Source: Cellvibrio sp.
GTDB taxonomy: Bacteria > Pseudomonadota > Gammaproteobacteria > Pseudomonadales > Cellvibrionaceae
DNA: 64,000 bases
Direction of reading: 5' to 3'
Assembly (NCBI GenBank): GCA_016712405.1
Contig: JADJRD010000003.1
Span: 610,501 to 674,500 of the forward strand
The stretch's first letter is position 1, and each line of letters starts with the position of its first letter. Of this stretch, positions 37,013-50,351 are shown piece after piece. The notes beneath the pieces were generated by a model. The model did no database searches and was not told the DNA's origin. It saw only the letters and a program-made list of their open reading frames with translations. The position numbers and the translations under genes were made by a program.

Positions 37013-38056
37013 ATGGAAAATGAAATGCAGTACATTAATTCACTTATTAATATCATTAGAGCAAAAAAGCAGCAGAACGTGACAATTTCATCAACTCAGA
37101 AAATCAACGTAGGTATTTTAGGAACAGGCAAAATTGGAACGGATCTATTGGTTAAAGTTCTTCGCTCGCCTTATCTTGAATGTGTGATGTTTTCTGGACG
37201 CAATTATAACTCTGAAGGAATGCAGTTTGCTGCAAAGCTGGATTTGCCCGTGTCTGATCAGGGCATAATTGCTTTTACCAAGCCAGGATTGCATTGTGAT
37301 GTGGTCTTTGATGCAACTTCTGCTGCCTATCATGTTGAGCATGCTGTGATTCTTGAAAATCTGGGGATACTTGCGGTTGATATGACGCCATCACAGATTG
37401 GGGAGTGTTGTGTTCCCGCGATCAGCCTCGATGAAGTTTACGAAAATGATAATCTCAGCATGATCTCCTGTGGTGGGCAATCCTCTATACCTTTAGCACA
37501 TGTTTTATCAAAATATGTTTCCGGCATCAAAAGAATTGAAGTTATTTCCCGTGTTTCCGCGGATTCGATTGGCCCAGGTACTTTGGCCAATATTGATGAG
37601 TATTACCGCAACACTAAAGCCGGTTTGGCAAAATATACTGGGCTTGGTGTTGATACTATAGATGTTGAATTGATTTCCGATGAGATTAACCGCGAGACGA
37701 AAATGTTTACGCATATTTCTGCGCAGGTACAGGATTTGCGCTGTGTGGATCTCGCCGTTATTACCCAAGAGGTTAATCGGATGGTTGAAAAAGTTCAGGC
37801 CTATGTACCTGGATATCAACTGGAGGCAGTTCCTTTTGTTGATGGCGATCAAGTGACATTGGTGATTAGTGTGGAAGGGGCCGGTGATTATTTGCCAAAA
37901 TTTGCAGGTAATCTCGATATCATCAATTGTGCTGCCATAGCCGTTGCTGAAGAATTTGCTAAAGCGAAAAACGGTCTTGTTAATTCCAAGCGAGGCATAC
38001 GCGCAAAAGTTTCTACTCCTATAAGGGAAGAACCAGTATTTGCGGAAGCTATTTGA
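37013..38056 (+). CDS. Acylating acetaldehyde dehydrogenase family protein
   Basis: A 347-aa protein related to MhpF/BphJ, which convert acetaldehyde, CoA and NAD to acetyl-CoA. It has the Rossmann motif 'VGILGTGKIGTDLLVKVLR', the catalytic Cys in 'SCGGQSSIP', then 'SIGPGTLANIDEY' and the C-terminal 'VEGAGDYLPKFAGNLDI'. The usual partner, a 4-hydroxy-2-oxovalerate aldolase, is not nearby, so it is an orphan whose physiological substrate may differ. About 30 N-terminal residues before the Rossmann fold are extra. It ends at a strong terminator. Confidence 0.85.
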   Translation: MENEMQYINSLINIIRAKKQQNVTISSTQKINVGILGTGKIGTDLLVKVLRSPYLECVMFSGRNYNSEGMQFAAKLDLPVSDQGIIAFTKPGLHCDVVFDATSAAYHVEHAVILENLGILAVDMTPSQIGECCVPAISLDEVYENDNLSMISCGGQSSIPLAHVLSKYVSGIKRIEVISRVSADSIGPGTLANIDEYYRNTKAGLAKYTGLGVDTIDVELISDEINRETKMFTHISAQVQDLRCVDLAVITQEVNRMVEKVQAYVPGYQLEAVPFVDGDQVTLVISVEGAGDYLPKFAGNLDIINCAAIAVAEEFAKAKNGLVNSKRGIRAKVSTPIREEPVFAEAI

Positions 38057-38082
38057 TGTTATTTAAAAAAGCGTTGAGCTCC

Positions 38083-38107
38083 AAAAGCCCGAGTTTCGGG
38101 CTTTTTA
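38083..38107. terminator. Terminator between acetaldehyde dehydrogenase and protein kinase genes
   Basis: AAAAGCCCGAGTTTCGGGCTTTTT forms a perfect 8-bp stem with A and T flanks, so it can act on both strands. Confidence 0.85.
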
Positions 38108-38108
38108 G

Positions 38109-39698
38109 TTAGGAGTGAGTGCCTAAGATGACTTTTTCCAAAATTTGCGTTTTTTCACTCTCCCGCATATTAGTTAATTTCTCTGCAATCTGTTCCGCGT
38201 TGACGTAGCGCTTTTTGGGATTGTGATGTGTCATTTTTAAAATGATCTGTCTGAATTTTTTTGGAATATGTCTCAGTTGCCAATATTTTTTTAATCCCCA
38301 CCAGCGATGATCAGGAATGCGTCCAGTCAGACGTTGGAACACTATTGCACCTGCAGCATAAATATCTCCGCTTACAGAAATCTTTTCACCTTTTACTTGA
38401 TACCAGTGACTATCATCACCGTAAGTGTGTGCTGGAAATCCAAAATCACTCAATTTTATATGGTTCTCTGCAGCAATCAAAATATTACTGGGGCGTAGAT
38501 TTCCATGCACAATACCTTGTTCATGAGCGCAGGCTAATCCTAAACAAATTTGCTGAGTCATTAACATCCACTGTCCTAATGTGAACGAATGAGTCAGTCT
38601 GTCTTGCAAGCTGCCGCCTGCTAAATATTCGGAAACAACAATAAAAATTCTTTCATTTTTGCCTGATCCCAACACTCTAATGATATGAGGGTGTTCAACG
38701 GATTTTAATTTGGCGACTGATTGTGGTGCATTGGCCAATTGCTTCAATCCCTGTTTTTTGATGACTAATAGACGATCGTGTTTGGGATCGCTCACCAAAT
38801 AGGTCGCACCAAAAGGATTTTCTTTTAAGACATCCAGCAATTGGTAATTCGGAGGGATTCTATCTTGCGCAGATTCCAACCCCCAGCGATTGGATTGTAA
38901 ATGCCGACCTTGCGCAATCACTAATAATTGTTGGCGCACATCGGCGACTGTATTGGGGCGATCAAAAGCATTGGGTGAAATTGATTGTTTGATAACAGGA
39001 ATCATCGCTTTTAAATAAGCTTGTTCGGTTGCATTGGAGTAGGGTTTAAGATTGTGTAATCCGTTTGGGCATTCGGATGGTAAAACACCAAATAATAATT
39101 TGTGCATCAACATACCCAGTGAGTAAATATCACTGGCTTGGCTGGTAAATGAAACGCCGGAATGTTGTTCTGGCGGCATATATTCTTCTGTGCCCATCAC
39201 TCTGTCGTCAGTGGTATTACCAGTATTCGCTGTGAAATATCCCGAAATACCAAAATCGACTAAACGCACTATGCCATCGTAATCCACCAATACATTTTGT
39301 GGCTTGATATCACGATGAATAATTCCGTTACGATGTGCATAGGCCAATGCGCTGCAAAGTTGTAACAGAATGTCAATTTTGCGATTGATATTAATATCGT
39401 CACGTTCGACTATCGCGTCCAGACTTATACTTTTTACATAGGGCATGACAAAAAAGGGAAGACCTTGGTCTGTGATTCCGCGATCTATCACCTGTATGAT
39501 GTTCGGGTGATTTAACTTGGCAATTAACGAAGATTCTTGTTCAAATTGGGTTTGTAATTGTGTGTCTTGCGAGAGTTGTGCGTCGAGAACCTTAATGGCT
39601 ACGGGGCGCGATAAAGAAGTTTGAATCGCTAGATAGACGCTGGCCATGCCACCTGCGCCTAATAATGTTTTGAAGTGATAGCCGGGAATAGTTTGCAT
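38109..39698 (-). CDS. Tandem Ser/Thr kinase and pseudokinase
   Basis: A 529-aa cytoplasmic protein with two Hanks-type kinase folds. The first (about 6-265) is complete: 'LLGAGGMASVYLAI', the Lys in 'VAIKVL', catalytic 'HRDIKPQN' and 'LVDFGISG'. The second (about 275-520) has a degenerate glycine loop, 'VIKKQG', 'HGNLRPSN' in place of HRD-x-KPxN, and 'LSDFGF'. Loss of the catalytic Asp suggests a pseudokinase that regulates the first domain or binds a substrate (inference). No membrane segment or extracellular sensor is present. Confidence 0.88.
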   Translation of the reverse strand: MQTIPGYHFKTLLGAGGMASVYLAIQTSLSRPVAIKVLDAQLSQDTQLQTQFEQESSLIAKLNHPNIIQVIDRGITDQGLPFFVMPYVKSISLDAIVERDDININRKIDILLQLCSALAYAHRNGIIHRDIKPQNVLVDYDGIVRLVDFGISGYFTANTGNTTDDRVMGTEEYMPPEQHSGVSFTSQASDIYSLGMLMHKLLFGVLPSECPNGLHNLKPYSNATEQAYLKAMIPVIKQSISPNAFDRPNTVADVRQQLLVIAQGRHLQSNRWGLESAQDRIPPNYQLLDVLKENPFGATYLVSDPKHDRLLVIKKQGLKQLANAPQSVAKLKSVEHPHIIRVLGSGKNERIFIVVSEYLAGGSLQDRLTHSFTLGQWMLMTQQICLGLACAHEQGIVHGNLRPSNILIAAENHIKLSDFGFPAHTYGDDSHWYQVKGEKISVSGDIYAAGAIVFQRLTGRIPDHRWWGLKKYWQLRHIPKKFRQIILKMTHHNPKKRYVNAEQIAEKLTNMRESEKTQILEKVILGTHS

Positions 39699-39735
39699 TG
39701 TGTATTCCTTGAATTTGACATGAGTATAGATAGAG

Positions 39736-40248
39736 ATGGTGACTTCAACCGAAAATTGTCTGCTGCTCAGTCAGCAATTGGGTGAGATTCTGTTGCGCAA
39801 AAAGTGGACCTTATCAGCTGCTGAATCTTGTACAGGTGGGGGTTTATCCAGTGCTATCACTGCAATTCCCGGTTCATCGCAATGGTTTGGTTATGGTTGG
39901 GTAACCTATGCCAATCAGGCCAAGCAAAGGTTATTAAATGTCTCACCTAAGACACTGGAAGATCACGGTGCTGTCAGTGAAGAAGTTGTGTTGGAGATGG
40001 CATTAGGAGCATTGAAAGTCTCGGAATCCAACATAGCGGTTGCCATCAGTGGTGTCGCTGGGCCCTCTGGCGGTACAGCCGAAAAACCAGTGGGTAGTGT
40101 CTGGTTTGCATTCGTATCTTCCAGTCGAAAAATAGCAAAATTTCAATGTTTTCAAGGGAATAGGGAGGAAGTTCAGGCTCAGGCAGTTCAAGCTGCATTT
40201 TGGGGTTTATTGGATTTACTCGATAAAGAAGAAAAAAACACTGTATAA
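39736..40248 (+). CDS. pncC: Nicotinamide-nucleotide amidase (CinA C-terminal family)
   Basis: A 170-aa cytoplasmic enzyme that deamidates NMN for NAD recycling. 'SAAESCTGGGLSSAITAIPG' carries the catalytic Ser, followed by 'GAVSEEVVLEMALG' and 'AVAISGVAGPSGGTAEKPVG'. It precedes recA as in Pseudomonas and other gammaproteobacteria. Length is normal. Confidence 0.93.
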   Translation: MVTSTENCLLLSQQLGEILLRKKWTLSAAESCTGGGLSSAITAIPGSSQWFGYGWVTYANQAKQRLLNVSPKTLEDHGAVSEEVVLEMALGALKVSESNIAVAISGVAGPSGGTAEKPVGSVWFAFVSSSRKIAKFQCFQGNREEVQAQAVQAAFWGLLDLLDKEEKNTV

Positions 40249-40256
40249 ATTACTAG

Positions 40257-40276
40257 TACTGTTTGCACATACAGCT
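40257..40276. promoter_or_regulatory. LexA box of recA
   Basis: TACTGTTTGCACATACAGCT has the CTGT-N8-ACAG core, 98 bases before the recA ATG. It places recA under SOS control in this organism. Confidence 0.85.
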
Positions 40277-40373
40277 TTTTCATGTATGCTGTCATAACTG
40301 TCCTGAAAAATGATCTTAAAATCATTCGGCAGAGAATAATTCAATCAATTGTTAAATTACCTTGAGGTGTCAA

Positions 40374-41420
40374 ATGGATGCGAATAAAGAAAAAGCGTTA
40401 CAAGCGGCGTTAAGTCAAATCGAGCGTCAATTCGGCAAGGGAACTGTGATGCGTATGGGCGATAAAGAGCAGGTTGCTATCCCCGCAATTTCTACAGGTT
40501 CTCTCGGCTTGGATGTGGCGTTGGGAATTGGCGGCTTGCCAAAAGGTCGGATCATCGAGATTTATGGCCCGGAATCTTCCGGTAAAACAACCCTGACATT
40601 ACAAGTTATTGCTGAAGCTCAACGCGCTGGCGGTACCTGTGCATTCATTGATGCCGAGCATGCACTTGATCCTATTTATGCAACCAAGCTTGGCGTTAAT
40701 GTCGAAGACTTAATTGTTTCCCAGCCAGATACGGGTGAGCAAGCGCTGGAGGTGACTGACATGCTAGTGCGCTCAGGTGCGGTGGATGTGTTGGTGGTTG
40801 ACTCAGTTGCTGCCTTGACTCCTCGTGCTGAAATTGAAGGCGAAATGGGTGATCACCACGTAGGTTTGCAGGCGCGTTTGATGTCACAAGCACTTCGTAA
40901 AATTACCGGTAATATCAAAAATGCCAACTGTTTGGTGATTTTTATCAACCAGATTCGTATGAAAATCGGTGTTATGTTTGGTAACCATGAAACCACCACT
41001 GGTGGTAACGCCTTGAAATTCTATGCATCGGTTCGTTTGGATATTCGTCGCATTGGTGCAGTAAAAGAAGGCGAAGAAGTTATTGGTTCCGAAACCCGTG
41101 TGAAAGTGGTTAAAAACAAAGTTGCTCCACCATTTAAGCAGGCTGAATTCCAGATCCTTTATGGTTCGGGAATTAACCGCATGGGTGAGGTGATTGATTA
41201 TGGTGTTAAGTTGGGGCTGATTGATAAAGCTGGTGCTTGGTATGCCTATCAGGGCAACAAGATGGGACAAGGAAACAACAATGTTATGAAATATCTGCAA
41301 GAAAACCCTGTAATTGCTCAGGAATTAGAGCAAAAAGTTCGCAGTGAACTCTTGGAAAGTTCGGCGCTTTCACTCAGTGCTGGTGGTTCTGATACCTCAG
41401 ATGAGGTCGAAATCTCGTAA
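40374..41420 (+). CDS. recA: RecA recombinase
   Basis: A 348-aa protein that forms filaments on single-stranded DNA, drives strand exchange and activates LexA-type self-cleavage. '[13 protein letters not shown]' is Walker A; '[20 protein letters not shown]' is the DNA-binding L2 region. The ATG at 40374 ('[10 protein letters not shown]') matches family starts; an in-frame TTG at 40362 is upstream of the ribosome-binding region. The LexA box lies upstream. A DUF4136 lipoprotein gene separates it from recX. Confidence 0.98.
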   Translation: MDANKEKALQAALSQIERQFGKGTVMRMGDKEQVAIPAISTGSLGLDVALGIGGLPKGRIIEIYGPESSGKTTLTLQVIAEAQRAGGTCAFIDAEHALDPIYATKLGVNVEDLIVSQPDTGEQALEVTDMLVRSGAVDVLVVDSVAALTPRAEIEGEMGDHHVGLQARLMSQALRKITGNIKNANCLVIFINQIRMKIGVMFGNHETTTGGNALKFYASVRLDIRRIGAVKEGEEVIGSETRVKVVKNKVAPPFKQAEFQILYGSGINRMGEVIDYGVKLGLIDKAGAWYAYQGNKMGQGNNNVMKYLQENPVIAQELEQKVRSELLESSALSLSAGGSDTSDEVEIS

Positions 41421-41428
41421 TCTTTTGT

Positions 41429-41465
41429 AACCCTGTGCAGAAGGATTCTGTTCAGGGTTGTTTGC
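41429..41465 (+). terminator. Probable recA terminator
   Basis: AACCCTG (41429) pairs with CAGGGTT (41453), with an inner AGAA/TTCT pairing, followed by GTTTGC. The T-run is short, so termination may be partial and allow read-through to recX. Confidence 0.5.
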
Positions 41466-41520
41466 TAAGATCAGGCTCGGTTATGCTGCTTGTTAATTAA
41501 CAGAGTTTGGTGAGGTGATT

Positions 41521-42105
41521 ATGAAATTATTAAATAGGCTGTTTTTGATTTTGATTTCAATCTTGGTTGTAGGTTGTGTTACGGGTCGCCCGAATGTTCA
41601 AACCGATCACCAAGCCGGTTTTAGTTTTTCAGGGTTAAAAACATTCAAGGTTCTTGAATCTAAACAAGAGACCAAGGCAGATTTACTGGTTTCCCCTTTC
41701 ACATTGAGCCACATCCATGCATCGCTTGAGTCTGAATTGGCCAAGCGTTATCAGGCTGTATTGGGTGAAGAAAAGCCGGATTTCACCGTGACTTATCATG
41801 TTATCGTTGAAGAAAAAATTGATCCTAACAGTTACAACGAGCTCTATGGATTTGGTATTTATGGGCGTGGTTTTTACCGTCACCCATATCCTTTTTCTCC
41901 CTTTCTTTATGGGCCGGCTCGTAGTGTCAGAGTTTATAACCAAGGTAGTTTGATTATTGATATTGCTGATGCAAAAACAGATAAGCCCATTTGGCGGGGC
42001 GTTTCTGAAAAGCGTCTAGGGCGTCAAATGAGTCCTTCCCAGCAACGCGAAATATTAAGCAAAGCTGTTGCTGAAGTCTTATCTCAATTCCCACCTGTTA
42101 ACTAA
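41521..42105 (+). CDS. DUF4136 lipoprotein
   Basis: A 194-aa protein with a lipoprotein signal ('ILVVGCVTG', lipobox Cys at about residue 20) and the DUF4136 pattern: 'FSFSGLKTFKVLES', 'KPDFTVTYHVIVEEK' and the C-terminal 'GSLIIDIADAKTDKPIWRG'. It is envelope-anchored with unknown function. ATG 41521 has GAGG six bases upstream. Its place between recA and recX is unusual; nothing in the protein suggests DNA repair. Confidence 0.85.
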   Translation: MKLLNRLFLILISILVVGCVTGRPNVQTDHQAGFSFSGLKTFKVLESKQETKADLLVSPFTLSHIHASLESELAKRYQAVLGEEKPDFTVTYHVIVEEKIDPNSYNELYGFGIYGRGFYRHPYPFSPFLYGPARSVRVYNQGSLIIDIADAKTDKPIWRGVSEKRLGRQMSPSQQREILSKAVAEVLSQFPPVN

Positions 42106-42110
42106 TCTGA

Positions 42111-42563
42111 ATGGATGCGCTCACTCCTGTGCAACTTCGTCTGGCAGCAATGAATTTGCTGGCCAGACGAGAATATTCAGCGCAGGAGCTTCGTCAAAAA
42201 CTTTCCCAGAAGTCTTCTGATCAGATTGCAATCAATCAAGTCATACAGCGTTTAACGGAAGATGGTTTGCAATCGGATGAGCGTTTTACCGAAGCTTTTA
42301 CCAAAATGCGATTGCGTCAGGGAAAAGGTTCGGCAGTAGTGGGTTTCGAGCTTAAACAGAAAGGTATTTCACACGAATTGATTAGTGCGTATGTCCAAGG
42401 CTCGGATGCACGATGGCAAGAGTCCTTGTCCCAACTTATTCATCGACGGTTTGCTGGTCAAATTGCTGATGAGCCCCGTGAAAAAGCCAAACAACTCCGC
42501 TTTTTGCAATCTCGAGGATTCACTCCTGAGCAAATCCGTCAGGTTATATCGGAACTTGACTGA
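42111..42563 (+). CDS. recX: RecX regulatory protein
   Basis: A 150-aa helical protein that inhibits RecA filament growth. 'AMNLLARREYSAQELRQKL', 'LTEDGLQSDERFTEAF' and 'LKQKGISHELI' are typical RecX three-helix repeats. It starts five bases after the DUF4136 stop. Its expression with recA depends on read-through past the intervening gene. Confidence 0.92.
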   Translation: MDALTPVQLRLAAMNLLARREYSAQELRQKLSQKSSDQIAINQVIQRLTEDGLQSDERFTEAFTKMRLRQGKGSAVVGFELKQKGISHELISAYVQGSDARWQESLSQLIHRRFAGQIADEPREKAKQLRFLQSRGFTPEQIRQVISELD

Positions 42564-42724
42564 GAGATTCGGGATTTTTCGTTGAGGCTTAAGGACTTAT
42601 CTGCTAACCTGACGCCCCGTCCTAGCGAGAAAATCCCTCGGTGTAATTCTGATCAATTTTCAACAAATTTGATCCTCATTGAGTTGTTTATCTCTCACTC
42701 CAAGCGCATCCAAGCGTTACATAA

Positions 42725-45372
<2,648 letters not shown>

Positions 45373-45424
45373 TTTTTTGTAGGATGGCGTGTAGCAAAGC
45401 GATACCCATCACTGATGTAATTAA

Positions 45425-46743
<1,319 letters not shown>

Positions 46744-46748
46744 AAACA

Positions 46749-46827
46749 TGACCTCACCCTAACCCTCCCTGGCTAGGGGAGGGGACAGTTCCTCCCCCTT
46801 GCTAAGGGGGAGGTTAGGAGGGGGTGA
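46749..46827. repeat. Family A palindromic repeat, copy 3
   Basis: Begins TGACCTCACCC just after the eno stop and ends GGAGGGGGTGA, with the paired CTCCC/GGGAG units in opposite orientation around a short ACAGTT spacer. Confidence 0.75.
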
Positions 46828-46874
46828 AAGGTTTGAACAGAAAAATAAATTAAAAAGGTAACTCCAACAAAACA

Positions 46875-47150
46875 ATGAAATGGCTTCTTGGAATTCTGGT
46901 TGTGCTTTTGTGTGCACTGCAATATCGCCTCTGGATAGGGGAGGGCAGTCTTGCGCAAGCTAATCGATTGGATCAAGAGTTAAAAGTACAGCAAGCCGAG
47001 AATGATCGTTTGTTAGAGCGTAATCGTTTGATTCATGTCGAGGTGGAAGATTTAAAAACCGGTTTGGATACCATTGAAGAGCGTGCGCGAAAGGATATTG
47101 GTTTGATTAAAAAAGATGAAACCTTTTATATGTTGTTAGACGAACAATAA
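46875..47150 (+). CDS. ftsB: Cell division protein FtsB
   Basis: A 91-aa bitopic protein: one membrane segment at the start ('WLLGILVVLLCALQYRLWIG') and a periplasmic leucine-zipper coiled coil ('DQELKVQQAENDRLLERN') ending in 'ARKDIGLIKKDETFY'. FtsB forms the FtsQBL complex that activates septal peptidoglycan synthesis. Placed between eno and ispD as usual. Confidence 0.93.
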   Translation: MKWLLGILVVLLCALQYRLWIGEGSLAQANRLDQELKVQQAENDRLLERNRLIHVEVEDLKTGLDTIEERARKDIGLIKKDETFYMLLDEQ

Positions 47151-47158
47151 TTTTAATT

Positions 47159-47872
47159 ATGTCAGCACACACACCTGCATTTTGGTTTGTTGTCCCCGCT
47201 GCTGGTTCCGGTAGTCGAATGCAATCGACAATGCCAAAACAATATTTACCCCTGTGTAATAAAACTATTCTGGATCAAACCTTATCGCGGTTGCTTTCAG
47301 TGCCTGAAATATCCGGAATTGTTTTAGCCTTGTCAGTTGATGATGCATTTTTTTCTGCATCGGATTTTCGCAATCATTCGAAGATATATCCAGTAATCGG
47401 TGGAAAAGAACGCAGTGATTCGGTTTTATCTGCACTCGAATTTTTACGCGATAAAATTCAGGATGATGATTGGGTCTTGGTACATGATGCAGCCAGACCT
47501 TGCGTAACACGAGAGTCTATAGAATCTTTAAAAGCAGAATTGGCTGATAATCCTGTGGGAGGCATTTTGGCAATTCCAGTTGCCGATACACTTAAAGCAG
47601 TAGACTCACAAAATTCCATATTAAAAACGATTGATCGTCGATCACTTTGGCAGGCACAAACACCGCAAATGTTTCGTTTTGGTGTGTTGTATTCGGCTTT
47701 GAAGAATGTGAACAGCCAAGAGCTTGTAACTGATGAGGCATCTGCAATCGAATTGGCAGGGCTCTCCGCTAAAGTTATTTCAGGTAGAACGGATAATATT
47801 AAAATCACCCGACCGACTGATCTGGATTTGGCTGAATTTATTTTACAAAAACAATCTGCTTCAGGAATCTGA
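47159..47872 (+). CDS. ispD: 2-C-methyl-D-erythritol 4-phosphate cytidylyltransferase
   Basis: A 237-aa cytoplasmic enzyme, the third step of the MEP isoprenoid pathway. 'VVPAAGSGSRMQSTMPKQYL' is the CTP-binding signature, 'VLVHDAARPCVT' the metal/substrate loop, 'IDRRSLWQAQTPQMF' the second family signature. Nine bases after ftsB, followed by ispF three bases later. Confidence 0.95.
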   Translation: MSAHTPAFWFVVPAAGSGSRMQSTMPKQYLPLCNKTILDQTLSRLLSVPEISGIVLALSVDDAFFSASDFRNHSKIYPVIGGKERSDSVLSALEFLRDKIQDDDWVLVHDAARPCVTRESIESLKAELADNPVGGILAIPVADTLKAVDSQNSILKTIDRRSLWQAQTPQMFRFGVLYSALKNVNSQELVTDEASAIELAGLSAKVISGRTDNIKITRPTDLDLAEFILQKQSASGI

Positions 47873-47875
47873 TTT

Positions 47876-48349
47876 ATGCGAATTGGTCATGGTTATGATG
47901 TACACGCATTTGGTGATGGCGACAAAATTGTAATCGGTGGTGTTGTGATTCCTCATCATCATGGTTTGATCGCACATTCAGATGGTGATGTTTTATTACA
48001 TGCGTTATGTGATGCCTTATTGGGTGCTGTTGCATTGGGAGATATAGGGAAACATTTTCCTGATACGGATATGCAATATAAAAATATTGATAGTCGCGCT
48101 CTGTTGCGAATGGTTTATGCAAAAGTGAATCAGAAAGGTTGGAAGCTAACTAATGCCGATATGACTATAGTCGCACAGGCACCGCGCATGGCAACTTACA
48201 TCCCGCGAATGATTGATGCTATTGCTAGTGATTTACGTTCTGAAACATCACAAGTCAATGTGAAAGCAACAACGACAGAGCGTTTAGGTTTTACCGGACG
48301 CGAAGAAGGTATTGCTTGTTATGCTGTTGTTTTGTTGGAAAAAATCTGA
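47876..48349 (+). CDS. ispF: 2-C-methyl-D-erythritol 2,4-cyclodiphosphate synthase
   Basis: A 157-aa trimeric zinc enzyme of the MEP pathway. '[11 protein letters not shown]' holds two metal ligands, '[18 protein letters not shown]' the third, and '[20 protein letters not shown]' the C-terminal signature. Length normal. Confidence 0.96.
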   Translation: MRIGHGYDVHAFGDGDKIVIGGVVIPHHHGLIAHSDGDVLLHALCDALLGAVALGDIGKHFPDTDMQYKNIDSRALLRMVYAKVNQKGWKLTNADMTIVAQAPRMATYIPRMIDAIASDLRSETSQVNVKATTTERLGFTGREEGIACYAVVLLEKI

Positions 48350-48409
48350 ATATATACTTTCTCTAAAAAATTAATACTTCTCATAATAATGAATTGATAG
48401 GGAGATACC

Positions 48410-49392
48410 ATGCCGGTTGTAGAATCTGAATTTCGATCACCTTGGTGGATGCCGAGTGGTCATTTACAAACGCAATTACCTGTTTTGTTGCGTTGGCAAT
48501 TTCCACTGGGCGATCCGGTTTTAATTCCTACGCGAGATAATGATCAGCTCTCTGCCAGTTTTTATTCTTCATCAACAGAATCCAAAAGATTGATTATTTT
48601 AAGCCATGGATTGGAAGGCAGTAATAGACAACATTATATTTTAGGTATGATTGATTATTGTCTGAAAAATACTATAGCGGGTATTCAATCGGATGTTCTT
48701 GCATGGAATTTGCGTGGTTGTGGATCCCCCAATAATAAAACACATAAACTGTATTTTTCGGGTTGTATTAATGATTTGGATGATGTTGTAGTTTGGGCCG
48801 AGCAAAAAGGTTATGCAGAAATAGTGTTAATGGGTTATTCGCTCGGTGGAAATATCACATTAAGGTGGCTTGGAGAGCAGGGAACTAACGCGATATCGCG
48901 AAAAATAAAAGCAGTCTGTACAGCGTCTTCAACGGTGGATTTAGCTTCAAGTGTCAAAAAACTCGATCGTTTAGGTAATTTTTTGTATCGATTATTTTTG
49001 TTTTTAGTATGAAACGTCGTTTAAAAAAGAAAGCCAAACAATTTCCCAATCAAATTGATTTGGCCAGCTTTGATCGAGTAAACAGTTTTCAATCTTATGA
49101 TGAATTTTACTCTGTACCCTTGAATGGATTCGCCAATACAGATGAGCTCTATTTATCCTCCAGTGCTGTTTATCAACTAGCCAACATTCAAGTTCCCTGT
49201 TTAATGGTGCAGGCGAAAAACGATCCTTTTTTAGCAGCCAATTCTTTTCCAATAGAAATTGCTGAAAACAACCCGCAATTGATATTGGAGGTTTGTCACT
49301 CAGGTGGGCACGTCGGGTTTTTGTCTCATCGTCATGAGTGGTATTTGGATCGTCGATTTGTCGCTTTTTTGAATCAGGTGTTATCAGTCTAA
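48410..49392 (+). CDS. YheT-like alpha/beta hydrolase, frame-broken in the middle
   Basis: Hydrolase of the YheT/ABHD1-3 family, about 327 aa when joined. The first frame has the family opening '[17 protein letters not shown]', the oxyanion '[13 protein letters not shown]', and the nucleophile elbow '[19 protein letters not shown]'. It ends at 49012. The second frame, from 49009 ('[18 protein letters not shown]'), has the catalytic Asp region 'AKNDPF' and His in 'SGGHVGF'. Junction in a T-rich run near 48990-49005; one missing T would restore the frame. It takes the place of truD-surE between ispF and pcm. Confidence 0.85.
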
Positions 49393-49468
49393 ATGGCTAA
49401 AGTCATTGATATCCTCTGTGATATATTGGCGCTTTTCTCATGTTGTTATTGCGAGTAGGGGAGTTTGC

Positions 49469-50137
49469 ATGAGTTTGCATTTTCAAGGTGTTGGTATGAC
49501 ATCCATGCGCACACGTGAGCGCATGATTCAGCGATTGCGTGAGCAGGGTATTACTGACATGCGTGTTCTGGATGTGATGTTGAATACACCCCGTCATTTG
49601 TTTTTGGACGAAGCCCTTGCACATCGTGCCTACGAAGACACTGCGCTACCGATTGGCCATGGTCAAACACTTTCCCAGCCTTATATAGTGGCTCGAATGA
49701 CCGAGTTATTACTGGGAACGGCAGGAAAATTAGATAAAGTATTGGAAGTGGGGACGGGATCTGGTTATCAAACGACTGTACTCGCGCAACTTGTGCCTCA
49801 TGTTTACAGTGTTGAGCGTATTAAACCCTTGCAAGACAAAGCTAAAGAAAGATTACGCGAGTTATCTCTCCGAAATGTATCACTTAAGCACGCAGATGGC
49901 GGTTTTGGCTGGCCTGAAATGGGGCCATATAAAGGCATCATCAGTACTGCTGCACCCCAAGCTGTGCCAGAAGAGTTGCTGAAACAATTAGCACCCGGTG
50001 GTGTTTTGGTTATCCCTCTTGGTGGAAGGGAGCAACATTTACATCTTTTTATACGTGAGGAAGAGAGGGAAAACTATATAACTCGCGTGATTGAGCCTGT
50101 TAAGTTCGTTCCATTTTTATCAGGCACAGCACGTTAG
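49469..50137 (+). CDS. pcm: Protein-L-isoaspartate O-methyltransferase
   Basis: A 222-aa cytoplasmic repair enzyme that methylates isoaspartyl residues using S-adenosylmethionine. '[19 protein letters not shown]' and '[18 protein letters not shown]' are the substrate and SAM motifs. I choose ATG 49469 (GGGGAG upstream); the frame open from 49406 has no family match. Followed by nlpD and rpoS, the usual order. Confidence 0.95.
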   Translation: MSLHFQGVGMTSMRTRERMIQRLREQGITDMRVLDVMLNTPRHLFLDEALAHRAYEDTALPIGHGQTLSQPYIVARMTELLLGTAGKLDKVLEVGTGSGYQTTVLAQLVPHVYSVERIKPLQDKAKERLRELSLRNVSLKHADGGFGWPEMGPYKGIISTAAPQAVPEELLKQLAPGGVLVIPLGGREQHLHLFIREEERENYITRVIEPVKFVPFLSGTAR

Positions 50138-50351
50138 CTAACATTTTGCTGACGACTGTATTGATTGAGTTTTTTTAAATACAAATTTTTTTTCATAATT
50201 TGTTACTAAAAGTATCTTGCCCTAGATCAAAAATTATCTAAATTTAGACTCTTATATAAAAAATCTAGATAATTTTTTAATAAATTTAATAATTTAAGTT
50301 CTAAATGATATAAGAGCGGTTGCTTTGTGATCAAAATGATGAGATCAGCTA

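Noticed and set aside
49406..49468. Longer pcm start at 49406
   Set aside because: The added residues have no resemblance to the family, and GGGGAG is spaced for ATG 49469.
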